Positions 45,531 through 53,986 of a DNA stretch of 64,000 bases are shown piece after piece (within the stretch, counting starts at the first letter, position 1; each line of letters opens with the position of its first letter). The notes below the pieces were generated by a model. The model was not told the DNA's origin. It worked only from the letters and a program-made list of their open reading frames with translations, and searched no databases. The DNA comes from JAGTVB01 sp049282355 (GTDB taxonomy: Bacteria; Pseudomonadota; Gammaproteobacteria; HK1), in NCBI GenBank assembly GCA_049282355.1, contig JBAPTW010000033.1, forward strand, positions 72,158 to 136,157. The letters run 5' to 3'. The position numbers were made by a program, and so were the translations under genes.

Positions 45531-46385
45531 ATGAGCCGACCGGCTAGCCTGATAGAGGACGTTTCCAATCAAGAGATGGTGGATGTCCAGGGCAGCCCAG
45601 ACAGTCGTCGCATCGCAATCGACAAAGTGGGAATAAAAGGAATTCGCCATCCGGTCAGGGTGCGGGACCGCTCTGGGCGGGAGCAGCACACCGTGGCTAC
45701 TTTCAGTATGTACGTCAGCTTACCCCATAGCTTTAAAGGCACGCACATGTCTCGGTTCGTGGAGATCATCAATCAGCACGAGTACGAGATTACTGTCGAA
45801 TCGTTCAAGCGTATGCTGCATGAGATGACCGAGCTTCTGGAAGCACATTCAGGTCATATCGAGATGACTTTTCCCTACTTTATCACTAAGTCCGCACCCA
45901 TAAGCGGCGTGGTGAGCTTAATGGACTATGAAGTGTCCCTCATCGGCAAGGTCCACAACAACACGCCCTCAATGCATGTAAAAGTCATCGTTCCCGTAAC
46001 CAGCCTGTGCCCCTGCTCGAAAGAAATATCAGATTATGGGGCGCACAATCAACGCTCACACGTGACGGTAACGGCTCGAACACATGGATTTGTCTGGATT
46101 GAAGAGCTCATCGATCTCGTGGAGCGACAAGCATCCTGCCAACTCTACGGACTTCTAAAGCGCCCTGACGAGAAATATGTTACAGAGCGTGCCTACGACA
46201 ATCCAAAGTTTGTGGAAGACATGGTGCGCGATGTCGCGCGGCAGCTCAACGAAGACGACCGCATTTTAGGATACACCGTCGAGTCGGAGAATTTTGAATC
46301 AATCCACAACCATTCTGCCTATGCCCTCATCGAAATGGACAAGGAGACCAGCCGGGGTAATACCAAAGCGCCTTTTAACTGCTGA
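45531..46385 (+). CDS. folE2: GTP cyclohydrolase FolE2 (type IB)
   Basis: 284 aa. Makes 7,8-dihydroneopterin triphosphate from GTP for folate and queuosine. Unlike FolE it does not depend on zinc. Typical are YVSLPHSFKGTHMSRFVE, the metal Cys in SLCPCSKEISDYGAHNQRSH, and YDNPKFVEDMVRDV. Overlaps the convergent FIST gene by 11 bp. Confidence 0.95.
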   Translation: MSRPASLIEDVSNQEMVDVQGSPDSRRIAIDKVGIKGIRHPVRVRDRSGREQHTVATFSMYVSLPHSFKGTHMSRFVEIINQHEYEITVESFKRMLHEMTELLEAHSGHIEMTFPYFITKSAPISGVVSLMDYEVSLIGKVHNNTPSMHVKVIVPVTSLCPCSKEISDYGAHNQRSHVTVTARTHGFVWIEELIDLVERQASCQLYGLLKRPDEKYVTERAYDNPKFVEDMVRDVARQLNEDDRILGYTVESENFESIHNHSAYALIEMDKETSRGNTKAPFNC

Positions 46386-47517
46386 AAAGAGTTAAAACCC
46401 CCGTATAGCCGTAGAGCCGATCGTGGGAGATTTCGCCGTTGGCGTAAAATCCCACTAAAGGGAATTCGCCCAACTCCTGCTCGATTAGCTTAAGTTCTTG
46501 GGAGTTAGCACCAAACAAACTAGCGCCGCGCCCCAAGCAGGAATAGTAGATTCCACCCTGTGGCGGTGCGCGCAAATTCCGCTTTAAATCTCGCAGCATT
46601 CGCACCATATCGGCTCGTGCACTTTGCGCATCGCGCCGGCAAAACATCACTGAACGCCCAGGTTCCACGTACTCGCCTACAGCAAGCAATTTATTGGCAG
46701 GATCCACGCCGATGAGATTTCGCACGAGGTAGGCACCAGTATCCGAACCCGGCACCGGGAATCCAGCAAAGATATAACCTGCCGCACGATTCAGGTCCCG
46801 CGCGAGTACTTCACCGATATCTTCTCTCAAAACATCGAGAGCCGGGCGTCCATTTAGCTCCACGATAACATTCTGCTCAGCCACAGTAATTTCGTGACGT
46901 GGTCCGATGGGAGTGCAACCCTGAGTCAGTCGCGTGCTCACGCCGACATCGGGCCGGAACAGCACTCCTGAAATGCCCCCCTCGGTGATAGCATCGGCAA
47001 TTTGAAAGTAGGCTGAGCGTGAACTGGTCAGCCCGCCAACGAGAAAGCCATCCTGTATCCGTCGTGCCAGCTCGCTCACGAGCGTAGGCACGCGACTGTT
47101 ATTGGGATCGCCGTGCACAACGCCAAAGTAGGGATGCGAGGCTTCACACCATTCCCGATAACAACTTTCGAACTCTTGAAAGTCGCCGACGATCGAGGGA
47201 AACACTCGAAAAGCCGATTCTGGGGGATCCAGCAGCAGAACGGCCATAGCGGGGACGTCGTGATATTCGGTGCTTGAGGCGCAGATCCCAACACCAATCG
47301 TGCCTACCCAATGCGGAACTGCCGCTTGTGTGCGAAAAAATTCAAGGATGTCCTTCGCATGCGGTGCAAAAGCATCTGTAAAATATAAGAATCCAAGGCT
47401 GGCGTTAGCGGGTATCGGTTCGAGTTGCCTCAAACAAGCGCTTGCCGCCGTCAACCAGTCCGCTGCACTTGCATGCGCTACCCGAGCTTTGTTAACTGCC
47501 TCACTCATAATCCTCAC
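46375..47517 (-). CDS. FIST domain signal-transduction protein
   Basis: 380 aa with FIST_N (about 30-240) and FIST_C (about 240-370) domains. GTIGVGICAS, GFLVGGLTSSR, GCTPIGPRHEIT and YYSCLGRG fit the family, which is thought to sense small ligands such as amino acids. No signal peptide or kinase domain, so it is probably a cytosolic sensor working with a separate partner. Confidence 0.82.
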   Translation of the reverse strand: MRIMSEAVNKARVAHASAADWLTAASACLRQLEPIPANASLGFLYFTDAFAPHAKDILEFFRTQAAVPHWVGTIGVGICASSTEYHDVPAMAVLLLDPPESAFRVFPSIVGDFQEFESCYREWCEASHPYFGVVHGDPNNSRVPTLVSELARRIQDGFLVGGLTSSRSAYFQIADAITEGGISGVLFRPDVGVSTRLTQGCTPIGPRHEITVAEQNVIVELNGRPALDVLREDIGEVLARDLNRAAGYIFAGFPVPGSDTGAYLVRNLIGVDPANKLLAVGEYVEPGRSVMFCRRDAQSARADMVRMLRDLKRNLRAPPQGGIYYSCLGRGASLFGANSQELKLIEQELGEFPLVGFYANGEISHDRLYGYTGVLTLFSS

Positions 47518-47546
47518 AATACTGATGTGCTGTTGTGTTGCCCGCC

Positions 47547-48350
47547 CTACCGCTCCTCGGCCTTCACTTGCTCCCAGAGATGATTCATCTGCGTTAAACC
47601 GAGATCGTCTAAGGCCTTTCCCGATTTCACCGCCAACACCTCCATTCGTCGAAAACGTTCCTCAAACCTGCGATTAGCGCCCCGTAGGGCTGTTTCGGCA
47701 TTCACGCGCAGATGCCGTGCTAAATTAACACAACTGAAAATAAGGTCACCGAGTTCATGGGTTCTGGCTTCTTGATTGCCACCAGAGCGAATGACCTGCT
47801 CCACCTCGTCAATCTCTTCCCTCACCTTCTCCAGTACCTCAAGTACTTCGACCCAATCAAAGGCAACTGTCGCCGCTTTGCGTTGCAGCTTGACGGCGCG
47901 AAGCAGCGCTGGTAAGCCGACAGTGACATGATCCATCAGGCTTGGCGTGATCTCACCTTGCGGAGTAGCGCGTTCGCTTGCCTTGTGTGCCTCCCAGGCT
48001 AAGGACTGATCCTCCAATGATTCGATCGCCGTTCCCCCGAAGACATGGGGGTGCCGGCGCACAAGCTTATCGATAATGCTGCGCACCACGTCTTCGAAGG
48101 TGAAGAGACCTTGTTCCTTGGCAAGTTGGGCATGAAAGACCACCTGAAACAACAGATCGCCAAGCTCATCGACAAGGTTCTGCATGTCACGCCGTTCGAT
48201 GGCATCCGCAACCTCATAGGCCTCCTCTATCGTGTGCGGCGCGATCGTCTCAAACGACTGATACCGATCCCAAGGGCAACCCTCTGTCGGATCACGCAGC
48301 TTCACCATCACGGCGAGCAACTGCTCTAGATTATTCGTGGTTTCTCGCAT
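47547..48350 (-). CDS. mazG: Nucleoside triphosphate pyrophosphohydrolase MazG
   Basis: 267 aa from ATG 48350 (MRETTNN); the frame is open to 48410. Two MazG domains: PWDRYQSFETIAPHTIEEAYEVADAI with the EExxE box, DELGDLLFQVVFHA, and a second EIDEVEQVI/ELGDLIFSCVNLAR. Clears aberrant NTPs and, in Escherichia coli, lowers ppGpp. Confidence 0.93.
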   Translation of the reverse strand: MRETTNNLEQLLAVMVKLRDPTEGCPWDRYQSFETIAPHTIEEAYEVADAIERRDMQNLVDELGDLLFQVVFHAQLAKEQGLFTFEDVVRSIIDKLVRRHPHVFGGTAIESLEDQSLAWEAHKASERATPQGEITPSLMDHVTVGLPALLRAVKLQRKAATVAFDWVEVLEVLEKVREEIDEVEQVIRSGGNQEARTHELGDLIFSCVNLARHLRVNAETALRGANRRFEERFRRMEVLAVKSGKALDDLGLTQMNHLWEQVKAEER

Positions 48351-48459
48351 CGGGTAGGGCATCCGAGTACTTGGGCGCACCGACTTGGGAACGCCCCCGA
48401 CTGCGGGCAATCAGAGCGCTCGCCATGGTTTCTTCATAACCTCTCAGACCTTCGATTAC

Positions 48460-48813
48460 TTACATGAGCCGTTTTGGCTCCTCGTCTGTCAGATCGAGAA
48501 GCTTCCGGGCCATCAGGAGCCCGTCCTCGGCGAAAGCCTCAATATCTCGCCAGCGATCGCTGGATCCAAAGATCCGCGCATCGTGTGGCGCAATGACTCT
48601 AATGCGGTGAGATCCTTCCCTCTGCTCTTCGGCTTGGTTGCGTTCACAGGTAATGTAGAGCAACGGCTCAGCTTTGCCTTCTGGAATAAAGGCCAAAATG
48701 AACTGGTACAAAATATCGTCAGTGCTCTCGATGTCACCCAAAAGCACCACCTTGAACTCACCCAGCTGATAACGCCGAATCGGTATCGCACTGCTAAGCT
48801 TGAGGTCGCTCAT
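48460..48813 (-). CDS. Conserved hypothetical protein, 117 aa
   Basis: Not recognised. From ATG 48813: MSDLKLSSAIPIRRYQLGEF, then an alternation of beta-prone segments (VVLLGDIE, PLLYITCER, IRVIAPHDA) and an acidic helical end (WRDIEAFAEDG). No membrane segment or metal motif. Sits upstream of mazG in the same direction. It overlaps by 20 bp with a possible truncated ORF. Confidence 0.6.
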   Translation of the reverse strand: MSDLKLSSAIPIRRYQLGEFKVVLLGDIESTDDILYQFILAFIPEGKAEPLLYITCERNQAEEQREGSHRIRVIAPHDARIFGSSDRWRDIEAFAEDGLLMARKLLDLTDEEPKRLM

Positions 48814-49042
48814 AGACGGGTCCCTGGTCAAGAAAAGGAGATTCTAAAACACCTTGAATGATGATTACAGCCGGCGCAGGTCGGAAACCGTATTTTAAGG
48901 CAATACGAGCACCAGAAAGAGCATTTCTTGTAACCCGAGGGTCCTCTTGTAAGGAGTCAAGTAGCCGTGGTGGGTATTCGATCAACTGATGATTTCGTGG
49001 TCGGTAGACAACGGCATTGCGGAAGCGCCCCTTATTCGTGGC
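48794..49042 (-). pseudogene. Open frame without a good start, possible gene remnant
   Basis: An in-frame stretch of 82 codons, with RFRNAVVYRPRNHQLIEYPP and IALKYGFRPAPAVIII, reads like real protein but has no ATG or GTG; the only start is TTG at 48985. It ends 20 bp inside the next gene. It may be the 3' end of a lost gene or a short TTG-initiated protein. The rest of the gap up to 49140 carries the thioredoxin promoter region. Confidence 0.35.
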
Positions 49043-49140
49043 TTACCTGGCTCGCCACCACCCGTAAAGTATGTTAGATTTTTATTATTTTCTTATGCTT
49101 TAACAAGCTCCGACCAGTAAAGAGCGCCCGGAGGAACACC

Positions 49141-49518
49141 ATGGCAACGATCGAATTGACCCAGCACAACTTCCAGGAGACTATCGAGAAAAACGACATG
49201 GTGATCATCGATTTCTGGGCGGCTTGGTGTGGTCCTTGCCGCTCATTTGCGCCAGTGTTCGAAGAGGCATCGAATAAGTACGACGACATCGTATTTGGCA
49301 AAGTCAACACGGAAGCGGAGCGAACCCTTGCGAGCTCATTCCAAGTACGTTCCATCCCCACGCTGGCCATCATCCGTGAGCAAGTGGTTCTCTTTGCGCA
49401 ACCCGGCGCTCTCCCAGCCTCCGCCTTGGACGAGTTAATCGATCAGGCAAGGGCGGTAAACATGGCGGATGTCCATCAACAGGTGGCGGCTCAACAGGAT
49501 CAACAGATCAAGACCTAA
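49141..49518 (+). CDS. Thioredoxin
   Basis: 125 aa. Redox site WCGPC with Cys30 and Cys33, cis-Pro in SIPTLA. It has a Gln-rich C-terminal tail (HQQVAAQQDQQIKT) beyond the usual 108 residues. Start ATG 49141 has GGAGG 7 nt upstream. General disulfide reductant in the cytosol. Confidence 0.93.
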   Translation: MATIELTQHNFQETIEKNDMVIIDFWAAWCGPCRSFAPVFEEASNKYDDIVFGKVNTEAERTLASSFQVRSIPTLAIIREQVVLFAQPGALPASALDELIDQARAVNMADVHQQVAAQQDQQIKT

Positions 49519-49553
49519 GGCAGGAGAGCCACAGGTCCCAGCCTCGAGGGCAC

Positions 49554-50066
49554 TCATTTGTCGTAGCACGAGACGTCCGTGCCCCGCACGAGGAGATCGT
49601 AAAGCCAACGGCGGGCTTGACGATAGATGCCGCGGGCTTGGCTCTCCCGTGGACCGGCTACGTTGAGCACACGAATTTGGTGGTCGCGAATCCACGTCAG
49701 AGCGTTGAGCTGGGGTGGCGACGTCTTGAGGTCGACGATGAAAAAAGGCCTGGGCGCATGCTTGGCGGTTCGCACCGTGAACGCCGTGCCACCCATTAGC
49801 CGCCCTCTATGCAAAATCAGCGTGCCATCTGCAGCAAGCACGTTCGCCGCCGTGCGTTGACGATAATCGCTGGATTGCGTTTCCTGAAGCGGGTAGCGCT
49901 CCGCGATGGTGCCATTTTCCGCTTTGCGTCCGCGCGGGCACCATCCGCCGCACGGTATGCCGAGCAAAAGCGCGACATCGAGCGCCGCGCGATCAACCCC
50001 GGTTTGCCCCCCGGAAACAATGCATGCGATGAATCCTGATGCCATGCGAGGCCTACTGAAGCCCAT
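49554..50066 (-). CDS. Putative molybdenum carrier / SLOG-superfamily protein
   Basis: 170 aa. The N-terminal nucleotide-binding pattern CIVSGGQTGVDRAALD, then CGGWCPRGRKAENG and TAANVLAADGTLI, are typical of the family annotated as molybdenum carrier. The real role is uncertain; SLOG proteins bind nucleotide-like ligands. Convergent with thioredoxin, 39 bp before DUF1249. Confidence 0.8.
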   Translation of the reverse strand: MGFSRPRMASGFIACIVSGGQTGVDRAALDVALLLGIPCGGWCPRGRKAENGTIAERYPLQETQSSDYRQRTAANVLAADGTLILHRGRLMGGTAFTVRTAKHAPRPFFIVDLKTSPPQLNALTWIRDHQIRVLNVAGPRESQARGIYRQARRWLYDLLVRGTDVSCYDK

Positions 50067-50105
50067 TCCAGAGAATGGTTGCGCCTGCTCTTCGTTGGCC
50101 TGCCG

Positions 50106-50615
50106 CTACCGTTGTAACAGCGTTTGGGAGGGGCGGCTCAGAGGCCGCTCAGCGGGTGCCGAAATGCAATGGAGAAAGATATGGCCTTGTCGCTGGCAAA
50201 ATCCTAACCATTTGTGAAGAAAACGGTTTAGCTCCCATTTGCGATCTAACTCCGGCATAGAATGCCGGGGCCAACGACGTGCCACATGAATCCGGCGTCT
50301 TCGAATTTGGCTCAAGACCTCGACAGCCCGTGCATCATGGTAAACCCGGATGCAGGCGTTCGGCTCTGCGAAAATGTCGGCGCCCTCCTGAAATTGATAG
50401 GTAAGCACGAGCGATGTGGTGTACTTGGATCGCTCTAGCACCGTTAAGTAGAGATCAAGGGCATCGGCTACCCGCGACACCGTCGTCCCCTCCATGGCGT
50501 GCAGCTCAGGTACCAGGCGCATCAATCGAATATAGTTACTCTCGTAGAGAGCGATGAGATCGGCAAGGCTGCGGGCCGGCTGCTGCAGCAGTTGAACGTA
50601 AGGACGTTGGTACAT
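50106..50615 (-). CDS. DUF1249 family protein (YqiB-like)
   Basis: 169 aa. LADLIALYESNYIRLMRLVPEL, LTVLERSKYTTSLVLTYQ, CIRVYHDARAVEVL and ELNRFLHKWLGFC match the YqiB family. Function unknown; in enterics the gene lies near cpdA/parE. The C-terminal about 20 residues (PAERPLSRPSQTLLQR) are unlike the family. Confidence 0.8.
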   Translation of the reverse strand: MYQRPYVQLLQQPARSLADLIALYESNYIRLMRLVPELHAMEGTTVSRVADALDLYLTVLERSKYTTSLVLTYQFQEGADIFAEPNACIRVYHDARAVEVLSQIRRRRIHVARRWPRHSMPELDRKWELNRFLHKWLGFCQRQGHIFLHCISAPAERPLSRPSQTLLQR

Positions 50616-50793
50616 GGCGCCATGTTAACATAGCCTAAGACATCGGCCAGCTTTAGGTTAACCTCGCAATCTAGGTACCACCTCAGCGCTGGGTGAAGCG
50701 GCCTTTGAGAAGGCCTTCGCCTATTTACCGTTGACCGTCGCGGCCAAGGAAGTAGAATGCTGCAAACATCACCTCTTGCAGGAGCAGTGAACT

Positions 50794-51369
50794 ATGGCTC
50801 GAACGCCCTCCAGAATGGTTGAGCTCGGAATGCCAGCGCCCGACTTCAGCCTTCCCGATCCCGCCGGAAAGCTGGTTTCATTGCACGACTTCGATGACTC
50901 GCCAGCGCTGCTGGTGGCATTTTTGTGTAACCATTGCCCCTACGTGCAACACATACGTCATGGGTTTGCAGCCTTTGCCCGAGAGTATCAACCTAAGGGC
51001 CTACAAGTGGTCGGCATCAATGCCAATGATGTCGCAAATTATCCTGATGACAGCCCTGACAAAATGGCAGAGGAAGTCCGCAACATCGGGTATACGTTTC
51101 CCTATCTCTATGACGAAACCCAAGAAGTGGCGAAGCGCTATCAAGCAGCGTGCACTCCAGATTTCTTTTTGTTCGACAAGGAGCGCCAGCTCGTGTACCG
51201 CGGCCAATTCGACGACAGTCGGCCGAGAAGTGACACGCCAGTAACCGGAAGGGATCTTCGGGCTGCCGTGGATGCTGTGTTAGCGGGGCAAGCTGTGCCT
51301 GAAAACCAGAAGGCGAGCCTTGGGTGCAACATAAAGTGGAAGCCCGGAAACGAGCCTGATTATTTCTGA
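50794..51369 (+). CDS. Thioredoxin-like peroxiredoxin/redoxin (AhpC/TSA fold)
   Basis: 191 aa. FLCNHCPYVQ gives a CxxC at Cys45/Cys48; GMPAPDFSLPDPAGK and PDFFLFDKERQLVYRGQFDD are typical of a cytosolic redoxin family of unknown substrate. No signal peptide. The TGA stop is directly followed by the best preserved inverted-repeat element. Confidence 0.85.
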   Translation: MARTPSRMVELGMPAPDFSLPDPAGKLVSLHDFDDSPALLVAFLCNHCPYVQHIRHGFAAFAREYQPKGLQVVGINANDVANYPDDSPDKMAEEVRNIGYTFPYLYDETQEVAKRYQAACTPDFFLFDKERQLVYRGQFDDSRPRSDTPVTGRDLRAAVDAVLAGQAVPENQKASLGCNIKWKPGNEPDYF

Positions 51370-51514
51370 GAAGCTGTTTTAAAAATGTCGCGAGCGACGA
51401 CAGAGCAAGGCACACGGCGGCGAGCAACCGGAGTGTACATGGGAGTACATGAGAGGAGTGCGAGCTGGCGCGCAACGCAGCTCAGGCCAGCGCAGTAGTT
51501 TTTAAAACAGCTTC
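51370..51514. repeat. MITE-like element, complete 145-bp copy
   Basis: Perfect 16-bp terminal inverted repeats: gaagctgttttaaaaa (51370-51385) and its complement (51499-51514). TGA flanks both sides (51367-51369, 51515-51517), which may be a target duplication; the left TGA is the redoxin stop codon. The centre holds the paired motif tacatgggagtacatg. No ORF for a transposase. Confidence 0.85.
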
Positions 51515-51543
51515 TGAGGGTAACGGTAAGCCAGTTTTTGAAA

Positions 51544-52092
51544 TCACCTCAACAGCCGATGCAGTCGCTGCCAATCAAAAACAGGCCCAGGATCTGTTTT
51601 TCTTCCAGGAGCGATATCACTGTGACCGACAATCCGTGCCGGTGTGATGTCCCTATAGGCACTCATCAGAAGTCGCGAAATATGCGCGAGTTGCACATAT
51701 TGGACGGGCTCGTAGGGCGTTTCCTCTGCTCCCTCAAGCTCAATACCAATAGAGAAATCATTGCACCGACTGCGCCCTGAAAAGTTTGAGTCGCCCGCGT
51801 GCCAAGCTCGGCGGTGAAAGGGCACGTACTGAATTACTTCACCCAGACGGCGTATGAGCACGTGCGCAGAAACCGGTCGCGCGCACACAGATTCAAAGTA
51901 GGGATGTCCCCTGGGATCCAGGCAGTTAGTAAATAAAGCATCGATATAGGGCCCACCAAACTGCCCAGGGGGAAGGCTAATAGCGTGGATTACAAGTAAG
52001 TCGATGGCGGTCTCAGCCGGCCGATCGTCACAATTTGGCGAGAGACATCTTCGAACATCCTCTAACCAATGGGCAGCGGTGTCGAGTCTCAT
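51544..52092 (-). CDS. ampD: 1,6-anhydro-N-acetylmuramyl-L-alanine amidase AmpD
   Basis: 182 aa zinc amidase of the muropeptide recycling path. DLLVIHAISLPPGQFGG with the first His, SVCARPVSAHVLIRRLGEVIQYVPF, WHAG and GHSDIAPGRKTDPGP carry the ligands. Overlaps egtD by 4 bp, an unusual pairing. Confidence 0.94.
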   Translation of the reverse strand: MRLDTAAHWLEDVRRCLSPNCDDRPAETAIDLLVIHAISLPPGQFGGPYIDALFTNCLDPRGHPYFESVCARPVSAHVLIRRLGEVIQYVPFHRRAWHAGDSNFSGRSRCNDFSIGIELEGAEETPYEPVQYVQLAHISRLLMSAYRDITPARIVGHSDIAPGRKTDPGPVFDWQRLHRLLR

Positions 52093-53102
52093 ACAGCCGT
52101 GTTGGGACGGGCAAGGATTAGCGAAAAATAGCCGTTGTCTGCTTCGAAATGTTGCTCAATCCGAAGATCGCTCATACGCAGTAAACGTTCAATTGCTCTG
52201 TAGGTAAACTTACGACTGATTTCTGTCTGAATCGCATCGCCTTCATCCATTTGAAAGCTTCGGTCAAAGGCAGCGATGGTGACCCGTTGCCGTGCTTTGG
52301 CGATGAGGTACATTTCGATCCGTTGAGCGGTCGGATTATAGCAGGCGTGATGATGGTAGGCGTCAAGCCTGAAATCGGCAGCGAGCGCTCTATTCAATAC
52401 TCGCAGCAAATTTCGATTAAACTTAGCGGTGAGCCCGGCGCCATCATTATAGGCCGCGTGCAAGACAGCCGCGTCTTTTACTCTGTCAATACCCAAAAGT
52501 AACCGATCACCCGGTCTCATCTCCGATCGGAGCTCGCGCAAAAATGCTAAAGCGTCAGTTTCTGTTAGATTGCCAATAGTGCTACCGAGAAACACGAAAA
52601 GACGGCCGCCATGCATGGCAGGAAGACGAGGAAGGTCCGAGTGATAGTCGCCTACGAGCGCAGTGATGTGTAGCCAGCGATAATCTCTTATTAGCGCTTC
52701 GCTGGATTCCAATAACACCTCACGGCACACGTCCAGCGGAGCGTAAACGATCGGGGCTTCCTGGGAAGCGCAGGCAGAGAGCAGGTGCCGCGTTTTGCGA
52801 GCGGTACCGCTCCCAAGCTCCACAATATAGGTTGGACGGGTGTTACGAATAACCGCTTCGGCGGATTTCGCTAAAAGGGCATCCTCGGTTCGGGTGAGGT
52901 AATACTCCGGGGTATGGCAAATTTGATCGAAAATTATCGAGCCACGAGCGTCATAAAAGTATTTTGGAGGTAAAGACCGAGGTTCTGACAGCAATCCCGC
53001 AAAGGCGTCTTCCATCAGACTATCGTTGGCTTTAGAAGCTGCCACAGTGCGGCAGGAAAGCCGTTCCGATATCTGCTCTAAGTTCTCACAGGATAAAGGC
53101 AT
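52089..53102 (-). CDS. egtD: L-histidine N-alpha-methyltransferase EgtD
   Basis: 337 aa. Methylates histidine three times to hercynine, the first step to ergothioneine. LPPKYFYDARGSIIFDQICHTPEYYLTRTE, the SAM site YIVELGSGTARKTRHLL and RLFVFLGSTIGNL are diagnostic. EgtB, normally beside it, is not in the window; a repeat fragment lies upstream instead. Confidence 0.9.
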   Translation of the reverse strand: MPLSCENLEQISERLSCRTVAASKANDSLMEDAFAGLLSEPRSLPPKYFYDARGSIIFDQICHTPEYYLTRTEDALLAKSAEAVIRNTRPTYIVELGSGTARKTRHLLSACASQEAPIVYAPLDVCREVLLESSEALIRDYRWLHITALVGDYHSDLPRLPAMHGGRLFVFLGSTIGNLTETDALAFLRELRSEMRPGDRLLLGIDRVKDAAVLHAAYNDGAGLTAKFNRNLLRVLNRALAADFRLDAYHHHACYNPTAQRIEMYLIAKARQRVTIAAFDRSFQMDEGDAIQTEISRKFTYRAIERLLRMSDLRIEQHFEADNGYFSLILARPNTAV

Positions 53103-53144
53103 ACTGGCACCTACCGCTCCAGTCCTTCGGAAGCTTCCTCCTTA

Positions 53145-53197
53145 GAAGCGGTTTAAAAACTACAGCGCCTGTCGTGAGCGGCATTGCGCGAGGCGTA
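53145..53197. repeat. MITE-like element, half copy between egtD and the CBS gene
   Basis: cttagaagcggtttaaaaac and agcggcattgcgcgagg match the end of the family element. It stops just before the CBS gene end. It lies upstream of egtD and downstream of the CBS-protein gene. Confidence 0.65.
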
Positions 53198-53203
53198 CCA
53201 GCG

Positions 53204-53623
53204 CTACCGGCGATATTCTCGCTCCCGCGCAGCCATACCGACGATGACTAGATCGGTAAAGCTGACGACGCCCACCACCTCGCCGACATCGACCACTGGC
53301 GCCCGGGAAAAGGCAAAACGGTCAAATAATTGTGCACAGTACCGGATATCCATCTCCGGGTCCACCGTAATCACCGGTTTCTGCATCACCTCATAGACGT
53401 TGACACGCTCCGGAGCGCGATTCCTGCCGAGGACCTTTCGGGCAATATCCGAAATGAGCAAAATGCCATATTCATCGTCTCGATGCCGCTTTTTCACGAT
53501 CAAGCACTTTGTTTCCACGTGCTGCATGGTTGCTAGCGCATCCTTTATGGTCGCCATGCTGTCCACAAGGTCAAACTTGCGTTTCATGACATGGCGCACG
53601 CGAATAATTTCCCGTGTGCTCAC
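53204..53623 (-). CDS. CBS-domain protein
   Basis: 139 aa with two CBS motifs (about 12-68 and 78-132). CBS pairs bind adenine nucleotides. GTG start at 53621-53623 overlaps the stop of the PII-like gene (GTGA), so translation is coupled. Last gene of the DUF1538 operon; likely an energy-state input to the transporter. Confidence 0.85.
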   Translation of the reverse strand: MSTREIIRVRHVMKRKFDLVDSMATIKDALATMQHVETKCLIVKKRHRDDEYGILLISDIARKVLGRNRAPERVNVYEVMQKPVITVDPEMDIRYCAQLFDRFAFSRAPVVDVGEVVGVVSFTDLVIVGMAAREREYRR

Positions 53624-53967
53624 AATTGTTCCTCAACAACACGCGTTAACTTGGCAACTTGGTGGTCAACGCCGACAGCGTCCTCAACATCGACTTGAAA
53701 AGCGATGCCTCTTCCCTTTGTTCCGAACTGTCCCACCTCGGCGATAGTCTCCAATATATGCCGACTGAGATGCTCCTCAACGAGAAACAGCACGACATCT
53801 CGCTGAGTTTCCAGCGTAAGCCCGAAAAAAGTCCTGGTCTCTTCGATTCCTTCTCCACGAGCTTGATTGAGAATGGTTGCACCTGTGGCCCCGGCGCTAC
53901 GCGCCGCTTCCATGACCACCTCGGTCACATTGTCCTCAACGAGCGCAATGATCAGCTTGAAATGCAT
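53620..53967 (-). CDS. PII-like signalling protein
   Basis: 115 aa. Ferredoxin-like PII fold: a beta start (KLIIALVEDN), GATGATILNQARG, a shortened T-loop region, and GQFGTKGRGIAFQVDVEDAVGV in place of the GKPGDGKIF/VEEA part of GlnB. The conserved T-loop uridylylation Tyr is not seen. It is next to two DUF1538 membrane genes, suggesting it gates that transporter. Confidence 0.82.
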   Translation of the reverse strand: MHFKLIIALVEDNVTEVVMEAARSAGATGATILNQARGEGIEETRTFFGLTLETQRDVVLFLVEEHLSRHILETIAEVGQFGTKGRGIAFQVDVEDAVGVDHQVAKLTRVVEEQL

Positions 53968-53986
53968 GGGTCAATGCTCCTCTGGG

